From NCBI RefSeq assembly GCF_000832015.1, contig NZ_JXCJ01000001.1:481658-545657 (forward strand): DNA of 64,000 nt. Direction: 5' to 3'. The stretch's first letter is position 1. Each line of letters opens with the position of its first letter. A program made the position numbers and the translations under genes. Below the pieces are notes generated by a model. The model saw only the letters and a program-made list of their open reading frames with translations. It was not told the origin of the DNA and did not search any database. The stretch comes from Gilvimarinus agarilyticus. Lineage in GTDB: Bacteria; Pseudomonadota; Gammaproteobacteria; Pseudomonadales; Cellvibrionaceae. Of this stretch, positions 63,857 to 64,000 are shown in pieces.

Positions 63857-64000
63857 CTACGAATTGATTGCTTTGGCGAGTTTCTCTAACCGACCGCGCA
63901 TGGAGCCGTCGATGACTAAATCACCTGCCTTGATAACCACGCCAGCGAGCAGTTTTGAATCTACTGCCGTGCTGACCTTAACTTTGCGCGCCAATTTGGC
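63857..64000 (-). CDS. atpH: ATP synthase delta subunit (5' end outside window)
   Basis: Peripheral-stalk subunit. Only the last 47 codons are in the window, reading (minus strand) [20 protein letters not shown] then [16 protein letters not shown] and stop. The GVVIKAGD...DGS.RGRLEKL pattern is the OSCP/delta C-terminus. Gene order delta-alpha-gamma-beta-epsilon is the usual one. Confidence 0.93.
   Translation of the reverse strand, partial: AKLARKVKVSTAVDSKLLAGVVIKAGDLVIDGSMRGRLEKLAKAINS

Overview
The window looks like chromosome of a marine, polysaccharide-degrading gammaproteobacterium, probably Cellvibrionaceae or a near relative. This rests on recognised protein families: the atp operon followed by glmU, a DeoR-glmS pair, a sialate O-acetylesterase, a sugar porter, a TonB-dependent receptor and many secreted lipoproteins. 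No rRNA, tRNA or CRISPR array was seen.

Layout. Positions 1-9861 hold a partial carbohydrate esterase, a DTW protein, a membrane/phospholipid operon (YbhP-like nuclease, cardiolipin synthase B, YbhN-like protein, DedA protein), an ECF sigma factor set (DUF6249 protein, sigma factor, probable anti-sigma) and a sugar transporter. Positions 10485-12255 hold two membrane proteins. Positions 12372-24055 form a divergent nine-gene block for an envelope redox system. Leftward are an HzsA-like dihaem-motif lipoprotein, two outer-membrane barrel proteins, a TlpA thioredoxin, a DUF4266 lipoprotein and a DUF3570 protein. Rightward are a CxxCH protein, a LamG lipoprotein with two CxxCH motifs and a Tat-exported DUF1501-like protein.

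Positions 24056-32270 are an accessory zone. It contains a HigB/HigA-like toxin-antitoxin pair, a duplicated fragment of the 3' end of the DUF1501-like gene, two full copies and one relic of a dispersed repeat, a frameshifted IS110-family element, an AT-rich TIR-NTPase gene (probable anti-phage receptor) and a 379-bp tandem repeat array. Positions 32520-44562 hold mostly secreted or hypothetical proteins: a PrcB-like lipoprotein, a variant metallophosphoesterase, a TIM-barrel isomerase-like protein, a TonB receptor/PepSY/small membrane protein operon with a Fur-like site, a short MreB-like protein, a DUF4168 protein and a YkgJ-type protein.

Positions 44636-64000 are conserved core: catalase, a chemotaxis receptor, a TlyA methyltransferase, an operon of a DeoR-type regulator and glmS, an M16 protease, uppP, glmU and atpC-D-G-A-H. 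The glmS, glmU and uppP genes together supply the UDP-GlcNAc and lipid-carrier steps of cell-wall synthesis.

All calls come from reading motifs and gene order. No database search was run, so family names for the less familiar proteins are recognition-based.
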